64,000 nucleotides of DNA. Source: Polaribacter sp. IC073. GTDB lineage: Bacteria; Bacteroidota; Bacteroidia; Flavobacteriales; Flavobacteriaceae. Each line of letters starts with the position of its first letter. Positions within the stretch are counted from its first letter, which is position 1. Both the position numbers and the translations under genes were made by a program. The notes under the pieces were generated by a model, which saw only the letters and a program-made list of their open reading frames with translations, had not been told where the DNA came from and did no database searches. The stretch covers positions 157,907 through 221,906 of the forward strand of contig NZ_VORS01000009.1 of assembly GCF_007997075.1 (NCBI RefSeq), in the 5' to 3' direction. Of the stretch, positions 44,136 to 53,910 are shown piece by piece.

Positions 44136-47100
44136 ATGAAATTTCATTTTTTAAAAAAACTGATTCTTTCTTTAGCTCTTTCTTTTGCTGCAATGAACTC
44201 TTATTCGCAGCAAACAATTGCAGATGCAACAGATTTAACAGCGTATAATAATGCGTTGAATTTATACAATACAAAAGCGTATGCTGCTGCTCAAAAAACT
44301 TTCGAAAGCGTTCTTAAGAAGGCTTCTACTGGTTCTAATTTAAAAGCCGATGCTTCTTATTATGACGCTTTGTGTGCTGTAAAGCTAAATCAACCAGATG
44401 CAGACAGCAAAATACTTTCTTTTGTTGAAGAAAACCCTAACAGCAATAAAAAAAACACTGCTTTTTTTACTGTAGCAAATTATTATTTTGCAAATAAAAA
44501 AGCTGCTTATGCTTTAAAGTGGTTTCAAAAAGTAGCTGCAGATGAGCTTTCTAAAAAAGATCAAAAAGAACTCAACTTTAAAATGGGATATTGTTTTTTA
44601 GTTACCAAAAACTTAACTTTAGCCAAAGCGCGTTTTCTTCCTTTAATTAATGATGCTAAATATGGAAACGATTCTAGGTATTATTTTGGCTTTATTTCTT
44701 ACAAATTAGAAGATTATGGTGTTGCAGAATCCACTTTAAAAGAAATTGCAGATAACGAGTCTTACCGAGCAGAAATTTCTTACTATTTGTTAGACATAAG
44801 CTTTAAAGCGGGTAAATTTGAGCGCTGTATCGCTGTTGGTCTAGAATTATTGCCAACATTAGATAAAAAATTTACTTCAGACGTTTCTAAAATTATTGGA
44901 GAGAGTTACTTTAATCTTAAAAAATATACTGAAGCCATTCCTTATTTAAAAGGCTACAAAGGCACAAAAGGAAAATGGAATAACACCGATTTTTATCAAT
45001 TAGGATACGCATATTACAAACAAAACGATTATGAAACTGCGATTAATAGTTTCAATAAAATTATTGATGAAAAGAATAAAGTTTCTCAAAATGCCTACTA
45101 TCATTTAGCCGAATGCTATATAAATTTAGATAAGAAAGCAGCTGCTTTGAATGCATTTAAATCTGCTGCTGAAATGAATTTTGATAAAAACATACAAGAA
45201 GATGCTGCCTTAAGTTATGCGAAATTAAGTTATGAAGAAGGCAATCCTTTTCAACCCGTTTCAGAGGTTTTACAAAACTACTTAAAAGCCTATCCGAAAT
45301 CTAAAGCATATAAAGAAATAAATGAATTGGTGGTTTCATCATTCTTAAATCAGAAAAATTATGAAGGAGCTTTAACGTTTTTATCAGAAAAAAAATCCGA
45401 AGAAAATATAGCGTTAAGTTTAGAAGTTTCTTTTTACAGAGGAATTCAATTATTTAATAAAAATGAATACCAAGATGCGCTTTCTTATTTTACAGAGGGT
45501 AAGAAATCTGAATATTTAGAAATTAAACAAAAATCGCACTATTGGGAAGCTGAAACTACTTATAGATTAGAAAATTATAGAGAGGCATTAGCAAAATTTA
45601 TCCTTTTAAACTCATCTCTAAAATTAGATAGAACAGATGATTTTGTTTTTATCGATTATAATATTGGTTACAGTCATTTTAAATTAAAAGAGTATGAAAA
45701 AGCGGTTGCTGCTTTTTCTAAATTTCTACAAAACAATGCGCTTTCAGATCCCATAAAATATGATGCTTTAATTCGTTTAGGAGATAGTTATTTTGCAACA
45801 ACAAATTATAGAGATGCCATTACTACCTATAAAATAGTAAGCAATCATTTGAATTTCGGTGCAGATTATGCGGCATATCAAATAGCAATGAGTTATGGTT
45901 TTATAGATGACAATGAGGCAAAAATAGTTTTTCTTAAAAAAGTACTTAATGAGCACCAAGTTTCTAACTTAAAAGATGATGCTTTATACCAACTTGGTAA
46001 TACATACTCGAAATTAAAAGATCATAAAAACGCACATATTGCTTATGATAGATTGGTAGAGAAACATCCTAAAAGTGTATTCTTATCGCGTTCTTTATTA
46101 AGACAAGGTTTGTTATATTTTAATGATAATGAAAACATGCAATCTTTAATGAAATATAAAGATGTGGCAGCAAGGTTTCCTAATTCTCCAGATGCTTTGG
46201 AAGCTGTTGCCAATGCAAGAAATGTTTATATAGAAGAAGGAAGTTTAGAAGATTACGTAAATTGGATTGCTACTTTAAAATTTATAAATGTTACCAATTC
46301 CGAATTAGACAACACCACTTTTGCAATTGCAGAAAAAAAATATATAACCTCTAAAGTTGGTGAAGAAATAATTGCAAGCCTTCAAAAATATCTTAGAGAA
46401 TTTCCTGAAGGATTGCATCAAATAAAAGCAAATTATTATTTAGGAGATGTTTTCTTTAAGGTTAAGGAATTTAAAAAAGCAATAACTTATTATGATTTTA
46501 TAATTAATGGAGATCTCTCTGAATATACTGAAGAATCTCTAAACAAATTGTCTCAAATCTATTTAAAAGAGGGCAACTTTAATGAAGCACTTCCGCTTTT
46601 AGATCGATTAGAACAAGAAGCTTACGTTTCAGAAAATATCCTTTTTGCGCAAAGTAATTTAATGAAAGGCTATTATGAGACAGAAGCTTACGAACCTGCT
46701 ATAGTATACGCTAAAAAAATATTACAAAGGGATAAAATTGATACTACAATAGAAAATGATGCCAAAACAATTATTGCGAGGTCTTCTATTAAAACAGCAG
46801 ATTTTAATACTGCAGAAGCATATTATTCTGAAATAGAAAAAACGGCAAACGAAGAATTAAAAGCAGAGGCTTTGTATTACAACGCCTATTTTAAAAATCA
46901 GCAAAAAGAATATGAAGCGTCTAATAAAGTGGTTCAGAAATTAATTGCAGAAAATGCTACTTATAAATATTGGGCTGTAAAAAGTTATGTGGTAATGGGT
47001 AAAAACTACTACGGTTTAGATGATGTATATCAAGCAACTTTTGTGTTAGAAAATGTAATAAAAAACTTTAAGGAGTTTAAAGACATTATACAAAGTGCAC

Positions 47101-47174
47101 AAATAGAGCTAGACAGTATCAAGAAAAACGAAGCAAAAACAAACAATTCGGTAACTCCAGAAAAACAGTACTAA
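44136..47174 (+). CDS. Large exported tetratricopeptide-repeat protein
   Basis: This 1012-residue protein starts with a signal peptide (MKFHFLKKLILSLALSFAAMNSYSQ) and otherwise consists of TPR or TPR-like repeats, for example YYKQNDYETAINSFNKIID, YNIGYSHFKLKEYEKAVAAF and YYLGDVFFKVKEFKKAITYYD. About 20 or more repeats are visible. It should be a periplasmic scaffold. Its stop overlaps the start of the outer-membrane barrel gene by 1 base (TAATG), so the two are co-translated and probably interact at the outer membrane. The start at 44136 is chosen for the signal peptide; the frame is open to 44058. Confidence 0.85.
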   Translation: MKFHFLKKLILSLALSFAAMNSYSQQTIADATDLTAYNNALNLYNTKAYAAAQKTFESVLKKASTGSNLKADASYYDALCAVKLNQPDADSKILSFVEENPNSNKKNTAFFTVANYYFANKKAAYALKWFQKVAADELSKKDQKELNFKMGYCFLVTKNLTLAKARFLPLINDAKYGNDSRYYFGFISYKLEDYGVAESTLKEIADNESYRAEISYYLLDISFKAGKFERCIAVGLELLPTLDKKFTSDVSKIIGESYFNLKKYTEAIPYLKGYKGTKGKWNNTDFYQLGYAYYKQNDYETAINSFNKIIDEKNKVSQNAYYHLAECYINLDKKAAALNAFKSAAEMNFDKNIQEDAALSYAKLSYEEGNPFQPVSEVLQNYLKAYPKSKAYKEINELVVSSFLNQKNYEGALTFLSEKKSEENIALSLEVSFYRGIQLFNKNEYQDALSYFTEGKKSEYLEIKQKSHYWEAETTYRLENYREALAKFILLNSSLKLDRTDDFVFIDYNIGYSHFKLKEYEKAVAAFSKFLQNNALSDPIKYDALIRLGDSYFATTNYRDAITTYKIVSNHLNFGADYAAYQIAMSYGFIDDNEAKIVFLKKVLNEHQVSNLKDDALYQLGNTYSKLKDHKNAHIAYDRLVEKHPKSVFLSRSLLRQGLLYFNDNENMQSLMKYKDVAARFPNSPDALEAVANARNVYIEEGSLEDYVNWIATLKFINVTNSELDNTTFAIAEKKYITSKVGEEIIASLQKYLREFPEGLHQIKANYYLGDVFFKVKEFKKAITYYDFIINGDLSEYTEESLNKLSQIYLKEGNFNEALPLLDRLEQEAYVSENILFAQSNLMKGYYETEAYEPAIVYAKKILQRDKIDTTIENDAKTIIARSSIKTADFNTAEAYYSEIEKTANEELKAEALYYNAYFKNQQKEYEASNKVVQKLIAENATYKYWAVKSYVVMGKNYYGLDDVYQATFVLENVIKNFKEFKDIIQSAQIELDSIKKNEAKTNNSVTPEKQY

Positions 47175-48922
47175 TGAAAAAAGGTTTTCTTATTTACATT
47201 ATTTTAATCGGTATTTTTTCTGCCAATGCGCAAGAAAAAAAGAGAGATACTATTGTAAAAACAGCGGTTGTAAACGTGGTAACAAAATACAATCCTGAAA
47301 TTGCAGATGCTAAAAAGATAAAAAATAATCCCGCAATTAAGTTGCTAAAAAAAAGTGAAAAGAAAAAATTAAAATACACTATTTCCTCTGCGCCCGTGGC
47401 TTCTACATTTACACCTCAAACAGGGGTTGCAAAAGAGATTAATGCTGGTGTAAAAGAAAGGATTTACAATAATTACTTGGCTGCTGGTTTTGGTAATTAT
47501 GCAAGTCCTTATGCAGAGTTATTCATCTATAATAACACTCGTTTTGACAATGAATTTGGTTTGCATGCTAAATATAACGCTTCAGATGAGAATGTTAAAA
47601 ACACCCTTCTAAATAGTAGTTTTTTAAATTTTAATGCTACTGCTTTTTACAAACAAGAAACAAGAAGTTTTGATTGGAAAGTAAGTTTAGACACCGAAAG
47701 AAATAATTACAATTGGTATGGTTTGCCTCAAGATAAAATTTTCTTAGAAAATGTAATCAATGCAATTGATGAAGAACAGAATTACAACTATTTTAAATTA
47801 GCCGGAAAGTTAGAGTTTTTAGATTCTTACATTGATTTTGGCGAGGTTTCTGCCTCTTATTTTACAGACAAATATAACAGTTCAGAAGTAATCGTAAATT
47901 TTGATTCGAAATTAGTTTTTCCTTTAGATTTCTTAAGTAACAATCTAAACGAAATTTCTGTAGAAACCGGAGTAGAGTTCTTGCAAGGCTCTTTTAAGAA
48001 AAGCTATGACAATGCTGGTGAAATAAACTACAATCAAATTACTGTAAAGATAATACCAGAATACACGCTCGAATATTTAGACTTCTCAATGAAAGCCAGT
48101 TTAAGAACTTTTGTTTCATTAGACCCAGAAAATGATGCTACTAATTTCTTCCTGTTTCCAGATTTATTTTTGCAGACAACCGTCTTAAAAGATTATATAA
48201 ACGCTTATGGTGGTTTTACAGGGAATTTAGAAACCAATACTTATAAAAAATTCACAGAAGAGAATCCGTATGTTTCACCAACTTTGTTTATCACACAAAC
48301 GGCAGAGACGTCAAACTTTTTTATTGGTGTAAGAGGAAATATTTCAAGAGATCTTAGTTATAATATTAAAGTAAGTACAAAAAAAGAAGAAGACAAACCA
48401 CTTTTTTTAAGAAATAATTCTAAATCTAATGGAAATATTACCGGTTTTAAAGGGTATGAATACGGAAATTCTTTCAGCATTTATTATGATGATGTGAACT
48501 CAACTTCAATTTTTACAGAAGTTGAATATATTTTTGATAAAAACCTAACCTTCTCTACACAAATTAAATATGACAATTACAGCACTACAAATGCGTTAGA
48601 AAGCTATAATTTACCAAGTTTACAAGGAGCACTTTCGGCAAAATATAAAGTAGAAAAATGGTATGCAACCGCTGCTATTTTTTATGAAGATGAACGTAAA
48701 GATGTTTTATATAATGCAACGTTTCCATCAAGTTTACAAGGTGTAGAAACTTTAGATTCTTTTGCAGACGTAAACTTAAATGGAGGTTATCATTTTAATG
48801 ATAAGTTTTCTGCTTTTTTAAGACTAAATAATATATTGAATACAAAATACCAACGTTTCGCTAATTTTGATATGCAAGGTTTTCAAGTTCTAGGAGGAGT
48901 TACTTATAAGTTTGATTTTTAA
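47174..48922 (+). CDS. TonB-receptor-like outer-membrane barrel lacking a clear plug
   Basis: This 582-residue protein has signal peptide MKKGFLIYIILIGIFSANAQ, then a short periplasmic segment (VVNVVTKYNPEIADAKKIKNNPAIKLLKK shortened here; no full plug domain is evident), then a barrel with many amphipathic strands. It ends in the receptor-type C-terminus FLRLNNILNTKYQRFANFDMQGF and a last strand GGVTYKFDF. Annotations often call such proteins TonB-dependent receptors. The absent plug suggests a specialised role with the TPR scaffold encoded upstream, with which it overlaps by 1 base. Confidence 0.8.
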   Translation: MKKGFLIYIILIGIFSANAQEKKRDTIVKTAVVNVVTKYNPEIADAKKIKNNPAIKLLKKSEKKKLKYTISSAPVASTFTPQTGVAKEINAGVKERIYNNYLAAGFGNYASPYAELFIYNNTRFDNEFGLHAKYNASDENVKNTLLNSSFLNFNATAFYKQETRSFDWKVSLDTERNNYNWYGLPQDKIFLENVINAIDEEQNYNYFKLAGKLEFLDSYIDFGEVSASYFTDKYNSSEVIVNFDSKLVFPLDFLSNNLNEISVETGVEFLQGSFKKSYDNAGEINYNQITVKIIPEYTLEYLDFSMKASLRTFVSLDPENDATNFFLFPDLFLQTTVLKDYINAYGGFTGNLETNTYKKFTEENPYVSPTLFITQTAETSNFFIGVRGNISRDLSYNIKVSTKKEEDKPLFLRNNSKSNGNITGFKGYEYGNSFSIYYDDVNSTSIFTEVEYIFDKNLTFSTQIKYDNYSTTNALESYNLPSLQGALSAKYKVEKWYATAAIFYEDERKDVLYNATFPSSLQGVETLDSFADVNLNGGYHFNDKFSAFLRLNNILNTKYQRFANFDMQGFQVLGGVTYKFDF

Positions 48923-48960
48923 CAAGCTATCAATAATTAAACATTTTAATTAAATTACTT

Positions 48961-49677
48961 ATGTTATACTACTTCATTATTGGCTTACAAGCATACTGCC
49001 TATTCCATGCGTATAAAAACAGAAATAGTTATTATTGGTATTTTATCATCTTTTTTATTCCGATACTAGGTTGTATTGTATACTTAATTACCCAAGTTAT
49101 CAATAAAAAAGAGGTGAGTTCTGTAGCTTCTGAAATTACAAATATTGTAAATCCTACCAAGAGAATTAACACTTTACAAAAGGAGTTGACCTTTTCTAAT
49201 ACCTTTCAGAATAAAATAAATTTAGCAGATGCATATCTAGCAAACAAAGATTTCGAAAATGCAATTCTTCAATATGAAAAAGCTTTAGAAGGTAACTTTA
49301 AAGACGAACCTTATACGCTAAATAAATTAATTCTCTGTTATTTTAAAACGAAGAACTATGACAAAGTAATTTCATATTCGGAAAAAATAAATTTAGAAAA
49401 AGATTTTAAAGACACGATCTATTTTTACGGACTAGCACTAGAACAAAAAGGTTTTTCCGAAAAAGCAGAAAATGAACTTTTAAAAATTGATAAAAGGTAT
49501 TCTAATTATAAAGAAAGACTTTCTTTTTCTGAATTTTACATTCGCAATAATAAAAAAGAGAAAGCGAAAGAACTCTTACTAGAAATTATTGATGAATTAA
49601 AATCGATGTCTAAAGAAAACTATAGAAAACACAGCTCTTTATATAATGAAGCTACCAAAAAATTAAATGAAATGTAA
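48961..49677 (+). CDS. Membrane protein with PLDc_N-like N-terminus and TPR domain
   Basis: This is a 238-residue protein. Two membrane segments at 1-45 (YYFIIGLQAYCLFHAYKNRN, YWYFIIFFIPILGCIVYLI) resemble the N-terminal domain of cardiolipin synthases (PLDc_N). A soluble TPR part follows from about 75 (LADAYLANKDFENAILQYEKALEG, LILCYFKTKNYDKVISYSEK, YGLALEQKGFSEKAENELLK). The phospholipase catalytic domains are absent, so it is not an enzyme of that type. It is probably a membrane-anchored cytosolic scaffold with unknown partners. Confidence 0.75.
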   Translation: MLYYFIIGLQAYCLFHAYKNRNSYYWYFIIFFIPILGCIVYLITQVINKKEVSSVASEITNIVNPTKRINTLQKELTFSNTFQNKINLADAYLANKDFENAILQYEKALEGNFKDEPYTLNKLILCYFKTKNYDKVISYSEKINLEKDFKDTIYFYGLALEQKGFSEKAENELLKIDKRYSNYKERLSFSEFYIRNNKKEKAKELLLEIIDELKSMSKENYRKHSSLYNEATKKLNEM

Positions 49678-49867
49678 AAAATAGTCTTTCTCATTTCCTT
49701 TTTGTAAATTTAAAGCGAACTAAACGCTTCACGCATGAATGTATTTCTACTTCCATATTTTTATACTACTAAAACAAAAAGTAAAATTAAGCGACTTTCT
49801 TCCGAAGTAAAAACAGATACATTATATAATAAGGCTTTCAATTTTAATTTGATGATATCTTAACTTC

Positions 49868-50230
49868 ATGGAAACCACCATACTTTTTTTAAGAGTTTTA
49901 TTCGGAATACTTTTCTGCTTTGCAGGAATTATGCATCTTATAAAACCAAAGATATTTAAGCACTTTATTCCTGAATTCCTACCAAAACGTACTATTAACT
50001 ATATCTTTGGTGCTATTGAATTCTTTTTAGGATTGGGTTTATTTTTCTCTGGAACAGTACAAAATGCCGCAACGGGAATTTTTATTTTAATGATTATTTT
50101 TCTACCAATTCATATTTGGGATGCTACTAAAATTAGACCTGCAATTGGCTCTAAAAAAATTGCTTTTATTAGAGTTCCACTTCAATTTTTATTAATGTAT
50201 TGCGCTTATATTATTTACAAAAACTCATAA
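49868..50230 (+). CDS. DoxX-family membrane protein
   Basis: This 120-residue, four-segment membrane protein has DoxX-like features: LRVLFGILFCFAGIMHLIKPKIF, FIPEFLPKRTINYIFGAIEFFLGLGLFF and a final ILMIIFLPIHIWDATK with short tail. The family has roles in respiratory or thiol stress membrane complexes, but this small type is uncharacterised. It starts 18 bases before the amidohydrolase gene begins (counting from its stop), so the two are likely co-transcribed. Confidence 0.82.
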   Translation: METTILFLRVLFGILFCFAGIMHLIKPKIFKHFIPEFLPKRTINYIFGAIEFFLGLGLFFSGTVQNAATGIFILMIIFLPIHIWDATKIRPAIGSKKIAFIRVPLQFLLMYCAYIIYKNS

Positions 50231-50247
50231 ATAAAGAATCTTAAAAA

Positions 50248-51864
50248 ATGAATAAAATACTTTTATACTCAACCATTATACTTTCACTTCTTTCATGTAG
50301 TAAAGAAAAAGTAGATTTAATTGTAATTAATGCGAACACTTACACAGTAAACAATAATTTTGATAAAGCAGAAGCTTTTGCTGTAAAAAACGGGGTTTTT
50401 GTTGCTGTTGGTAAAAATGAAGAAATTACAGGAAAATATAACGCTACCTCAACAGTAGATGCCAATAAGCAAACTATTGTTCCTGGTTTGATTGATGCTC
50501 ATTGTCATTTTTATGGTATGGGAATGCAACAACAAAAAGTTTCTTTAGAAGGCACTAAAAGTTATGATGAAGTCTTAGAAAGACTTGTTGCTTTTCAGAA
50601 AGAGAAAAATACTACTTTTATTACAGGTCGTGGTTGGGATCAAAACGATTGGGAGGTTAAAGAATTCCCTACTAAAGAAAAGTTAGATATTTTATTTCCT
50701 ACAATTCCTGTGGCGGTAAGAAGAGTCGATGGGCATGCGTATTTAGTGAATCAGGCTGCAATTGATTTGGCTGGTATTACAAAAGACACCAAGGTTTCTG
50801 GTGGCGAAATTATTGTTAAGAACGGAGAAATGACTGGTGTTTTAATTGATGCTGCTATGGGGTTTATAAAAGTACCTAACGAGACAAAAAAAGAAGCAAT
50901 TCAAGGTTTATTAGATGCCGAAAAAACAGCTTTTTCTTATGGCTTAACTACTGTTGATGATGCTGGTCTAGGACAAAACACTATAGAGCTAATTGATAGT
51001 TTACAGCAAGCAAGTGCTTTAAAAATGAGAGTATATGCAATGGTTTCTGCAACACAAAAAAACCTAGATTACTATATAAATAAAGGAATTATAAAAACAG
51101 ACAGGTTAAATGTGCGTTCTTTTAAAGTTTATGGTGATGGCGCATTGGGTTCTAGAGGAGCTGCAATGCGTACTTCATATTCAGATAGAGAAAATCATTT
51201 TGGTGCTTTCATTTATGCTCCAGAGAGATATCAAGAAATTGCAAAACAAATTGCCGCTTCAGAATACCAAATGAATACGCATGCAATTGGAGATTCTGCA
51301 AATACTTGGATGCTAAAAACCTACAAAGAGGTTTTAAAAGATGCTAAAAACAGACGCTGGAGAATTGAACATGCACAAATAATTTCCGAAGAAGATTTTG
51401 ATCATTTTAATAATATTCTACCCTCTGTGCAACCAACACACGCAACTTCAGACATGTATTGGGCAGCAGATAGAATTGGTGAAAAAAGAATGAAAGGTGC
51501 GTATGCTTTTAAAGATTTATTAAATAAATATGGTAAAATTGCTTTGGGAACAGACTTCCCTGTAGAGAAAGTAAATCCGTTTTTAACATTTTACGCAGCA
51601 ACTATTAGAAAAGACGTTGACAATTATCCCGAAGGCGGATTTCAAATGAAAAACGCTTTAACAAGAGAAGAAACCTTAAAAGGAATGACAATTTGGGCTG
51701 CATATTCTAATTTCGAAGAAGATGAAAAAGGCTCTATTGAAGTTGGTAAGTTTGCCGATTTTGTGATTTTAAATCAAGATATTATGCAAGTTAAAGGAAA
51801 AGAAATTCATAAAACAACAGCCGTTTCAACTTATTTAAATGGAGAAATGGTTTATTCTAAATAA
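50248..51864 (+). CDS. Exported amidohydrolase-family lipoprotein (YtcJ-like)
   Basis: This 538-residue metal-dependent hydrolase has lipobox SLLSCSK (Cys 17). Features of the amidohydrolase 3 (YtcJ-like) group: the HxH metal motif in GLIDAHCHFYGMG, the later catalytic region NTHAIGDSANTWML, the RIEHAQII segment, and the terminal Asp in ALGTDFPVEK. It ends with a beta domain (IEVGKFADFVILNQDIM). Such enzymes remove amide or imine groups from heterocycles; the substrate is unknown. The lipoprotein signal places it outside the cytoplasm. Confidence 0.87.
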   Translation: MNKILLYSTIILSLLSCSKEKVDLIVINANTYTVNNNFDKAEAFAVKNGVFVAVGKNEEITGKYNATSTVDANKQTIVPGLIDAHCHFYGMGMQQQKVSLEGTKSYDEVLERLVAFQKEKNTTFITGRGWDQNDWEVKEFPTKEKLDILFPTIPVAVRRVDGHAYLVNQAAIDLAGITKDTKVSGGEIIVKNGEMTGVLIDAAMGFIKVPNETKKEAIQGLLDAEKTAFSYGLTTVDDAGLGQNTIELIDSLQQASALKMRVYAMVSATQKNLDYYINKGIIKTDRLNVRSFKVYGDGALGSRGAAMRTSYSDRENHFGAFIYAPERYQEIAKQIAASEYQMNTHAIGDSANTWMLKTYKEVLKDAKNRRWRIEHAQIISEEDFDHFNNILPSVQPTHATSDMYWAADRIGEKRMKGAYAFKDLLNKYGKIALGTDFPVEKVNPFLTFYAATIRKDVDNYPEGGFQMKNALTREETLKGMTIWAAYSNFEEDEKGSIEVGKFADFVILNQDIMQVKGKEIHKTTAVSTYLNGEMVYSK

Positions 51865-51900
51865 CCTGAGTATATTCGCTTAAAATTAAAAAAAACTCAA

Positions 51901-52350
51901 ATGAAATCGTACCTATTTGCTTTTTTCTCTTTACTAATGTTCGCTTCTTGTGCTAGTGATAATTCAAATTTCAATCCACAAACAGAAGCTGATATTGTTA
52001 AATATATAGAAGACAATGACCTTAACGCAACCAGAACCAATTCTGGCTTGTATTATGTAATTAACAACGAAGGTACAGGAACTAGACCAAGCAGTGCCTC
52101 TAATGTTACCGTAGCATACAAAGGATATTTTTTAGATGGAACTACTTTTGATCAAAGTAGTGCAAATGGCATTGCTTTCGGGTTGAATCAAGTTATTCGT
52201 GGTTGGACAGAAGGTATTCCTTATTTTAAAGAAGGTGGAGAAGGCATTTTATTAGTTCCGTCTAATTTAGGCTATGGAATAAATGGGCGTGGAAGTATTC
52301 CTGGAGGAGCCGTTTTAGTTTTTGATATCAAATTAATTAGTGTTAATTAA
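51901..52350 (+). CDS. FKBP-type peptidyl-prolyl isomerase lipoprotein
   Basis: This 149-residue lipoprotein (lipobox LMFASCAS) has an FKBP fold: VTVAYKGYFLDGTTFDQSS, GLNQVIRGWTEGIPYFKEGGEG and LGYGINGRGSIPGGAVLVFDI include the family's active-site aromatic residues. It helps fold proteins near the outer membrane. Small FKBP lipoproteins of this type have been linked to gliding/T9SS in Bacteroidota, but no such link is visible here. Confidence 0.9.
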   Translation: MKSYLFAFFSLLMFASCASDNSNFNPQTEADIVKYIEDNDLNATRTNSGLYYVINNEGTGTRPSSASNVTVAYKGYFLDGTTFDQSSANGIAFGLNQVIRGWTEGIPYFKEGGEGILLVPSNLGYGINGRGSIPGGAVLVFDIKLISVN

Positions 52351-52479
52351 ACCGAAAGTATCATCACTTGAAAATAATATTTACTTTTTTTTAACACAGA
52401 ACCGTTCAACAATTAGAGTAATAATACATTAAATTTGGTATAATTATTGATTCTTTTTAAACTCAAACAAAAACTTACT

Positions 52480-53118
52480 ATGAAAAATATTTTAAAAGTA
52501 ATGCTAGTATTATTTACTGTGACTGCTGCAAGTTCTTCATTTGCTCAGAAAAAAGTAAAAATAAAAATTTCTGGTTTTGTTAAAGATTCATTAAATAGAC
52601 CTATTGAAGATTGTGTGATATTTATCGACAATAAAAAACAAAATAAACAAACAAATAGAAAAGGTTATTACTCTTTAAAGCTAAGAAAAACACCTAAAGT
52701 AATTACTTTTTATGCACCTAACTATGGGCTTACTGAGGTAGATTACAACAACTCAAGAAACATAGATGTTACTTTTAATAAAATGAGTTCTAAGTTAAAA
52801 GTTAAATTTGCTGCTTTAAATAAAGAAGAAAAAGAAAACCCGAATAGATTTAGATATGCTAATATATATGCCTATTTAAGAGGTCGCGTTTCAGGTGTAC
52901 AAGTATTTCCTAACAATACAATAATAATTAGAGGCACATCTAGTTTATTAGGCTCAAGTGAACCTTTATTTGTATTAAACAATGCTGTTATTAGTAAAAA
53001 CAATATAGAATCTATTAACCCAAGCGACATTAAAAGCGTCAGAGTTTTAAAAGGTTCTGAAGCTTCTTTATACGGAGTTAGAGGTGCCGCTGGAGTTATA
53101 AAAATTACAACTTATTAA
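52480..53118 (+). CDS. Stand-alone carboxypeptidase-regulatory-like plus TonB-plug protein
   Basis: This 212-residue exported protein (signal to SSFAQ) consists of a CarboxypepD_reg-like domain (KISGFVKDSLNRPIEDCVIFIDN, KGYYSLKL) and a TonB-receptor plug-like domain (YLRGRVSGVQVFPNNTIIIRG, PLFVLNN, INPSDIKSVRVLKGSEASLYG) that ends at GVIKITTY. No beta-barrel follows; the frame simply stops. The same domain pair normally forms the first 200 residues of SusC receptors. It may be a decoy, signalling or scaffold protein at the inner leaflet of the outer membrane. The start at 52480 opens the signal peptide. Confidence 0.8.
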   Translation: MKNILKVMLVLFTVTAASSSFAQKKVKIKISGFVKDSLNRPIEDCVIFIDNKKQNKQTNRKGYYSLKLRKTPKVITFYAPNYGLTEVDYNNSRNIDVTFNKMSSKLKVKFAALNKEEKENPNRFRYANIYAYLRGRVSGVQVFPNNTIIIRGTSSLLGSSEPLFVLNNAVISKNNIESINPSDIKSVRVLKGSEASLYGVRGAAGVIKITTY

Positions 53119-53132
53119 TTGCAATTTTATGC

Positions 53133-53900
53133 TTAGGAAATAATTGGCTTTATAAAATTATTAATTTTATCAACGCCATTGCTTCCTAAGTATTTTATAA
53201 AAGCGGATCCTATAATGGCTCCGTTAGCATACTTACAAGCGGTGTTAAACGTTTGCTTATCAGAAATACCAAAACCTATAATTAGTTTACTTTCTAGATT
53301 CATTCCTTTTATTCTTTCAAAATATGCAATTTGCTGATTAGAAATTTCTCCCTTAGCGCCAGTTATAGACGCAGAAGCAACAACATAAATAAATGCTTTC
53401 GTAAAAGAATCTATCTTTCTAATTCTCTCTTCAGATGTGTGAGGTGTAATTAGAAATACGTTTGTAATTCCGTAGCTATCAAATAACGCTCGATAATGAT
53501 TCTCAAATTCTACCATTGGTAAATCTGGAATGATTACAGTATCAATACCACAAGCTACACATGCTTTACAGAATTTATCTTCACCATACTTTAACAACTG
53601 ATTTAAATACCCCATTAAAACTAAAGGAGTTGTATTCGTTTCTTTGATAGTACTTAACTGCTCAAAGATTATATCTAAATTAATTCCGTTTTCTAAGGCT
53701 ATCTGACTACTTTCTTGAATGGTTGGTCCATCTGCTATAGGATCTGAGTACGGCAAGCCAACCTCAATAAAATCGACCCCGTTTTTTTCTAAGGATGAAA
53801 TTACTTTAGTTGTATCTTCTAACTTAGGATATCCACTAGTAAAATAAATGGATAATAAATCTTTATCTTTTTTCTGAAATAATTCTTGGATTGAATTCAT
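53133..53900 (-). CDS. trpA: Tryptophan synthase alpha subunit
   Basis: This 255-residue TIM barrel cleaves indole-3-glycerol phosphate to indole. Key segments are FIEVGLPYSDPIADGPTIQESS (catalytic Glu and Asp region), LMGYLNQLLKYGEDKF, IIPDLPMVEF and GAIIGSAFIKYL. It is the last gene of the trp operon, separated from trpB by the DUF3050 gene, whose stop lies 10 bases upstream. That separation is unusual, since trpB and trpA form one enzyme complex and are usually adjacent. Confidence 0.95.
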   Translation of the reverse strand: MNSIQELFQKKDKDLLSIYFTSGYPKLEDTTKVISSLEKNGVDFIEVGLPYSDPIADGPTIQESSQIALENGINLDIIFEQLSTIKETNTTPLVLMGYLNQLLKYGEDKFCKACVACGIDTVIIPDLPMVEFENHYRALFDSYGITNVFLITPHTSEERIRKIDSFTKAFIYVVASASITGAKGEISNQQIAYFERIKGMNLESKLIIGFGISDKQTFNTACKYANGAIIGSAFIKYLGSNGVDKINNFIKPIIS

Positions 53901-53910
53901 ATCAATAATT

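Noticed and set aside
49735..49863. A 42-codon plus-strand frame (MNVFLLPYFYTTKTKSKIKR...) ending 4 bases before the DoxX gene.
   Set aside because: No recognisable family, no clear promoter and an unremarkable composition; it could be a small gene or chance. Not strong enough to list.
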